Positions 61,018 to 64,000 of a stretch of DNA of 64,000 bases are shown here, in pieces. The stretch lies in the NCBI RefSeq assembly GCF_003130075.1, contig NZ_NRCW01000003.1, forward strand, positions 186,001 to 250,000. The letters are read 5' to 3'. The stretch is from Aggregatibacter segnis. GTDB lineage: Bacteria > Pseudomonadota > Gammaproteobacteria > Enterobacterales > Pasteurellaceae. Below the pieces are notes generated by a model. It did not search any database, was not told the DNA's origin, and worked only from the letters and a program-made list of their open reading frames with translations. The position numbers were made by a program, and so were the translations under genes. How positions within the stretch are numbered: the first letter of the stretch is position 1; every line of letters begins with the position of its first letter.

Positions 61018-62364
61018 ATGTTAGAAAAAGTTGTTATCGCCAATCGTGGTGAAATTGCACTGCGAATTTTGCGCGCCTGCAAAGAATTGGGCATTAAAAC
61101 CGTTGCGGTTCATTCCACTGCCGACCGTGAGTTAAAACACGTTCTGCTTGCAGATGAAACCGTGTGTATCGGTCCTGCTCAATCTGCAAAAAGTTATTTA
61201 AATATTCCGGCAATTATTGCTGCAGCTGAAGTGACCGGCGCTGATGCTATTCACCCGGGCTATGGTTTTCTTTCCGAAAATGCGGATTTCGCCGAACAGG
61301 TAGAAAGCTCCGGTTTCACGTTTATCGGACCGACTGCCGATGTGATTCGTTTGATGGGCGACAAAGTGTCCGCGATTAACGCCATGAAAAAAGCCGGTGT
61401 GCCTTGCGTACCGGGTTCTGATGGCCCATTAACCTCTGACATCGCGAAAAACAAAGAAATCGCGAAACGTATTGGCTATCCGATCATTATCAAAGCCTCC
61501 GGTGGCGGCGGTGGTCGTGGTATGCGTGTAGTTCGTAGCGAAGATGCGTTGGAAGAATCTATTGCCATGACGAAAGCGGAAGCGAAAGCCGCTTTCAACA
61601 ACGACATGGTTTACATGGAAAAATATTTGGAAAACCCACGTCATGTGGAAATCCAAGTATTAGCGGACACCCACGGCAATGCGGTTTACTTGGCAGAGCG
61701 TGACTGTTCTATGCAACGTCGCCACCAAAAAGTGGTGGAAGAAGCACCTGCACCGGGCATTACCGAAGAAGTACGTCGCGATATCGGTTCCCGTTGTGCT
61801 AAGGCTTGTGTGGAAATTGGCTATCGTGGTGCAGGTACATTTGAATTCTTATATGAAAACGGTGAGTTCTATTTCATTGAAATGAATACCCGTATTCAAG
61901 TGGAACATCCTGTGACGGAAATGATTACCGGTGTGGACTTGGTGAAAGAGCAATTGCGCATTGCTGCAGGTTTGCCGATTTCTTTCAAACAAGAAGACAT
62001 TAAAGTCAAAGGCCATGCGATGGAATGTCGTATCAACGCGGAAGATCCAAAAACCTTCTTGCCTTCACCGGGTAAAGTGGCGCATTTACATTCCCCGGGT
62101 GGTTTAGGCGTGCGTTGGGATTCTCATGTTTACGCAGGTTACACGGTTCCTCCGCATTATGATTCCATGATTGCGAAATTGATTACTTACGGCGATACCC
62201 GTGAAGTGGCGATTCGTCGTATGCAAAATGCCTTATCAGAAACCATCATTGACGGTATTAAAACGAATATTCCGTTGCATGATCTGATTTTAGCAGACGA
62301 AAACTTCCAAAAAGGTGGCACAAATATCCACTATTTGGAGAAAAAATTAGGTATGCACGAATAA
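61018..62364 (+). CDS. accC: Biotin carboxylase AccC
   Basis: AccC carboxylates AccB-biotin using ATP and bicarbonate. The 448-residue ATP-grasp protein begins [33 protein letters not shown], with [15 protein letters not shown] near residue 82, the glycine-rich loop [18 protein letters not shown] near 158, [20 protein letters not shown] near 230 and [17 protein letters not shown] near 285. All catalytic residues are in place. A hairpin terminator follows before yhdT. Confidence 0.97.
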   Translation: MLEKVVIANRGEIALRILRACKELGIKTVAVHSTADRELKHVLLADETVCIGPAQSAKSYLNIPAIIAAAEVTGADAIHPGYGFLSENADFAEQVESSGFTFIGPTADVIRLMGDKVSAINAMKKAGVPCVPGSDGPLTSDIAKNKEIAKRIGYPIIIKASGGGGGRGMRVVRSEDALEESIAMTKAEAKAAFNNDMVYMEKYLENPRHVEIQVLADTHGNAVYLAERDCSMQRRHQKVVEEAPAPGITEEVRRDIGSRCAKACVEIGYRGAGTFEFLYENGEFYFIEMNTRIQVEHPVTEMITGVDLVKEQLRIAAGLPISFKQEDIKVKGHAMECRINAEDPKTFLPSPGKVAHLHSPGGLGVRWDSHVYAGYTVPPHYDSMIAKLITYGDTREVAIRRMQNALSETIIDGIKTNIPLHDLILADENFQKGGTNIHYLEKKLGMHE

Positions 62365-62380
62365 AACGTAGCATTAATAG

Positions 62381-62407
62381 AAAAAGTGGATCTCAATCCA
62401 CTTTTTT
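62381..62407 (+). terminator. Rho-independent terminator of accC
   Basis: AAAAAGTGGA and TCCACTTTTTT form a 10-base stem with a 6-base loop. It begins 17 bases after the accC stop; some read-through into yhdT-panF is possible. Confidence 0.8.
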
Positions 62408-62422
62408 ATTTAGGAATGATAT

Positions 62423-62698
62423 ATGGACTTACAACAACGTTATAAACAAGCGACCAAAGAAGCCCGTTGGGCATTGGGCTTAACTTTGCTTTATGTGATT
62501 GGTTGGTGCTTATGTGCTTACTTGCCAAAAGGTACACAAGGCCCAATAGGTTTTCCTCTGTGGTTTGAACTGGCCTGTATTTACCTGCCGATTCTGTTTA
62601 TTGTGGTCGCGTATTGGCTGATTAAAATTGTGTTTCAGGATATTCCGCTGGATGTGGAAGAGAAAAAACAACATTCGACAACGGAGCGTCACCAATGA
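62423..62698 (+). CDS. yhdT: YhdT family (DUF997) membrane protein
   Basis: The 91-residue protein has two hydrophobic segments (about residues 17-35 and 47-72) and the family pattern RYKQATKEARWALGLTLLYVIGWCLCAYLP plus GPIGFPLWFELACIYLPILFIVVAYWLIK. It always travels with panF, and its stop overlaps the panF start in ATGA. Its function is unknown; a role as a small partner of PanF is inferred. Confidence 0.9.
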   Translation: MDLQQRYKQATKEARWALGLTLLYVIGWCLCAYLPKGTQGPIGFPLWFELACIYLPILFIVVAYWLIKIVFQDIPLDVEEKKQHSTTERHQ

Positions 62699-64000
62699 AC
62701 CTAGGGATTATTTTTCCGCTCATCATTTATTTAGCCTTTGTCTTTGGTGCAGCGATTTATGCTTATGTCAAACGTCAGAAAGGCGGGGATTTTCTTTCCG
62801 AATACTATGTTGGCAACCGTTCTATGACAGGCTTCGTGCTTGCCATGACGACTGCCTCCACCTATGCCAGTGCGAGTTCTTTTATCGGTGGCCCTGGTGC
62901 GGCGTATAAATACGGCTTAGGCTGGGTCTTGCTTGCCATGATTCAAGTACCTGCCGTGTGGTTGGCACTTGGTGCGTTAGGGAAAAAATTTGCTTTGCTT
63001 TCCCGTGAGACGAATGCGTTGACCATCAACGATTTATTACTTTATCGCTATAAAAACAAATATTTGGTATGGATTGCCTGTGTTGCGTTGTTGATCGCGT
63101 TTTTTGCGGCGATGACCGTGCAATTTATCGGCGGTGCTCGTTTATTGGAAACGACTATCGGCATTCCTTACACTCAAGCCTTGTTAATTTTCGCCTTAAC
63201 CGTGGGGATTTATACCTTCATCGGTGGCTTCCGCGCAGTGGTGTTGACAGATACAATCCAAGGTACCGTGATGATTCTTGGCACGATTGTGTTATTGGTC
63301 GGCGTGATTTATCAGGTGGGTGGTGTCGAAAGTGCGGTCAAAAAATTAACTGAAATTGACCCAAGTCTCGTTAGCCCGTACGGTCCGAATGAGATGTTGG
63401 ATTTCCAATTTATGGCATCTTTTTGGATTTTGGTTTGTTTCGGTGTGGTCGGCTTGCCGCACACGGCAGTGCGTTGTATGGCGTTTAAAGACAGCAAAGC
63501 TCTGCATAACGGCATGCTTATTGGCACGATCGTGTTAACTATTATCATGTTCGGTATGCACTTGGCTGGCGTATTGGGGCGCGCCATCGTGCCGGATTTG
63601 ACAGTATCAGATAAGGTGATTCCAAGCCTGATGTTGCAAGTGTTGCCACCGATTGTGGCAGGGATTTTCCTTGCAGCACCAATGTCAGCGATTATGTCCA
63701 CGGTGGATGCGCAGCTGATTCAATCGTCTTCTATTTTTGTGAAAGACTTGTATTTGGCTGCAAAACCTCAGGCGGTACAAAACCAAAAACGGATTGGTCG
63801 AATCTCCTCAATCATTACGTTAATTTTGACCGCACTTTTAATTTTTGCGTCTCTGAATCCGCCGGATATGATTATTTGGCTGAACCTGTTTGCCTTTGGT
63901 GGACTTGAAGCTGCATTTTTGTGGGTCATCGTTCTCGGACTTTACTGGGATAAAGCCAATGCTTATGGTGCGGTTAGCTCCATGTTGGTCGGCTTGGTTT
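62695..64000 (+). CDS. panF: Sodium/pantothenate symporter PanF (3' end outside window)
   Basis: PanF takes up pantothenate with Na+. From the ATG at 62695, 435 residues are visible and the frame is open to the right edge. It is a member of the sodium:solute symporter family. The visible marks are FLSEYYVGNRSMTGFVLAMTTASTYASASSFIGGPGAAYKYG near residue 35-75, GFRAVVLTDTIQG near 177 and FLAAPMSAIMSTVDAQLIQSSSIFVKDLY near 325. About ten or more membrane segments are present. E. coli PanF has 483 residues, so about 50 are missing. An uptake signal reads ESAVKKL. Confidence 0.95.
   Translation, partial: MNLGIIFPLIIYLAFVFGAAIYAYVKRQKGGDFLSEYYVGNRSMTGFVLAMTTASTYASASSFIGGPGAAYKYGLGWVLLAMIQVPAVWLALGALGKKFALLSRETNALTINDLLLYRYKNKYLVWIACVALLIAFFAAMTVQFIGGARLLETTIGIPYTQALLIFALTVGIYTFIGGFRAVVLTDTIQGTVMILGTIVLLVGVIYQVGGVESAVKKLTEIDPSLVSPYGPNEMLDFQFMASFWILVCFGVVGLPHTAVRCMAFKDSKALHNGMLIGTIVLTIIMFGMHLAGVLGRAIVPDLTVSDKVIPSLMLQVLPPIVAGIFLAAPMSAIMSTVDAQLIQSSSIFVKDLYLAAKPQAVQNQKRIGRISSIITLILTALLIFASLNPPDMIIWLNLFAFGGLEAAFLWVIVLGLYWDKANAYGAVSSMLVGLV

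Overview
The window looks like a stretch of Pasteurellaceae chromosome, most probably Aggregatibacter or a close Haemophilus relative. The main evidence is several dozen copies of the Haemophilus-type DNA uptake signal core (AAGTGCGGT or its complement ACCGCACTT), spread over genes and spacers and often placed as inverted pairs just after stop codons. Protein sequences and local gene orders (bioAFGCD; yceD-rpmF-plsX-fabHDG-acpP; rsfS-rlmH-mrdAB-rlpA-dacA-ybeD-lipBA; aroQ-accB-accC-yhdT-panF) fit this family. The genus call is an inference. Almost everything here is core metabolism. I see no prophage, insertion sequence, CRISPR array or secretion island.

Layout: 1-6395 (minus strand) holds a PaeA-like CBS transporter, a DUF1523 membrane protein, the mltG-tmk-holB-ycfH operon, and an AI-2E-family exporter with the nitrogen sensor glnB. 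6615-8142 carries fklB and psd. 8370-12858 is a biotin operon, bioAFGCD, which lacks bioB. 12930-17984 is the fatty-acid/phospholipid cluster. An MFS transporter, rho and rhlB follow. 22451-30547 is a long cell-elongation and lipoate cluster. Then come cysS, ppiB, yjjV and the anaerobic ribonucleotide reductase genes nrdG and nrdD, separated by a spacer that resembles a dispersed repeat. A long-chain acyl-CoA ligase, dnaE, a class II glutamine amidotransferase, gdhA, argH and a DXD glycosyltransferase fill 36.8-47.3 kb. Three identical tandem tRNA-Val genes, gltX and tRNA-Ala lie at 47.4-49.5 kb. The right end holds rppH, a TSUP exporter, lgt-thyA, tadA, yihI-DUF2489-hemN, tpiA, menB, an unusual menC, aroQ, accBC, yhdT and panF (cut by the window edge).

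The most unusual feature is the gene at 58510-59823. An MntA-like nucleotidyltransferase domain, with one catalytic aspartate replaced by asparagine, is fused in frame to a complete MenC (o-succinylbenzoate synthase). No ordinary MenC start codon remains at the junction. The domain normally accompanies a HEPN toxin, and none is visible here, so this looks like a decayed or co-opted antitoxin/AMPylase fused to a menaquinone enzyme. Other points of interest are a tandem pair of NrdR-type boxes before nrdD, a near-perfect CRP site in the same region, a promoter that would give yceD an almost leaderless mRNA, a hairpin-rich repeat-like spacer at 34022-34400, and the use of uptake sequences as terminators and as in-frame peptide code.
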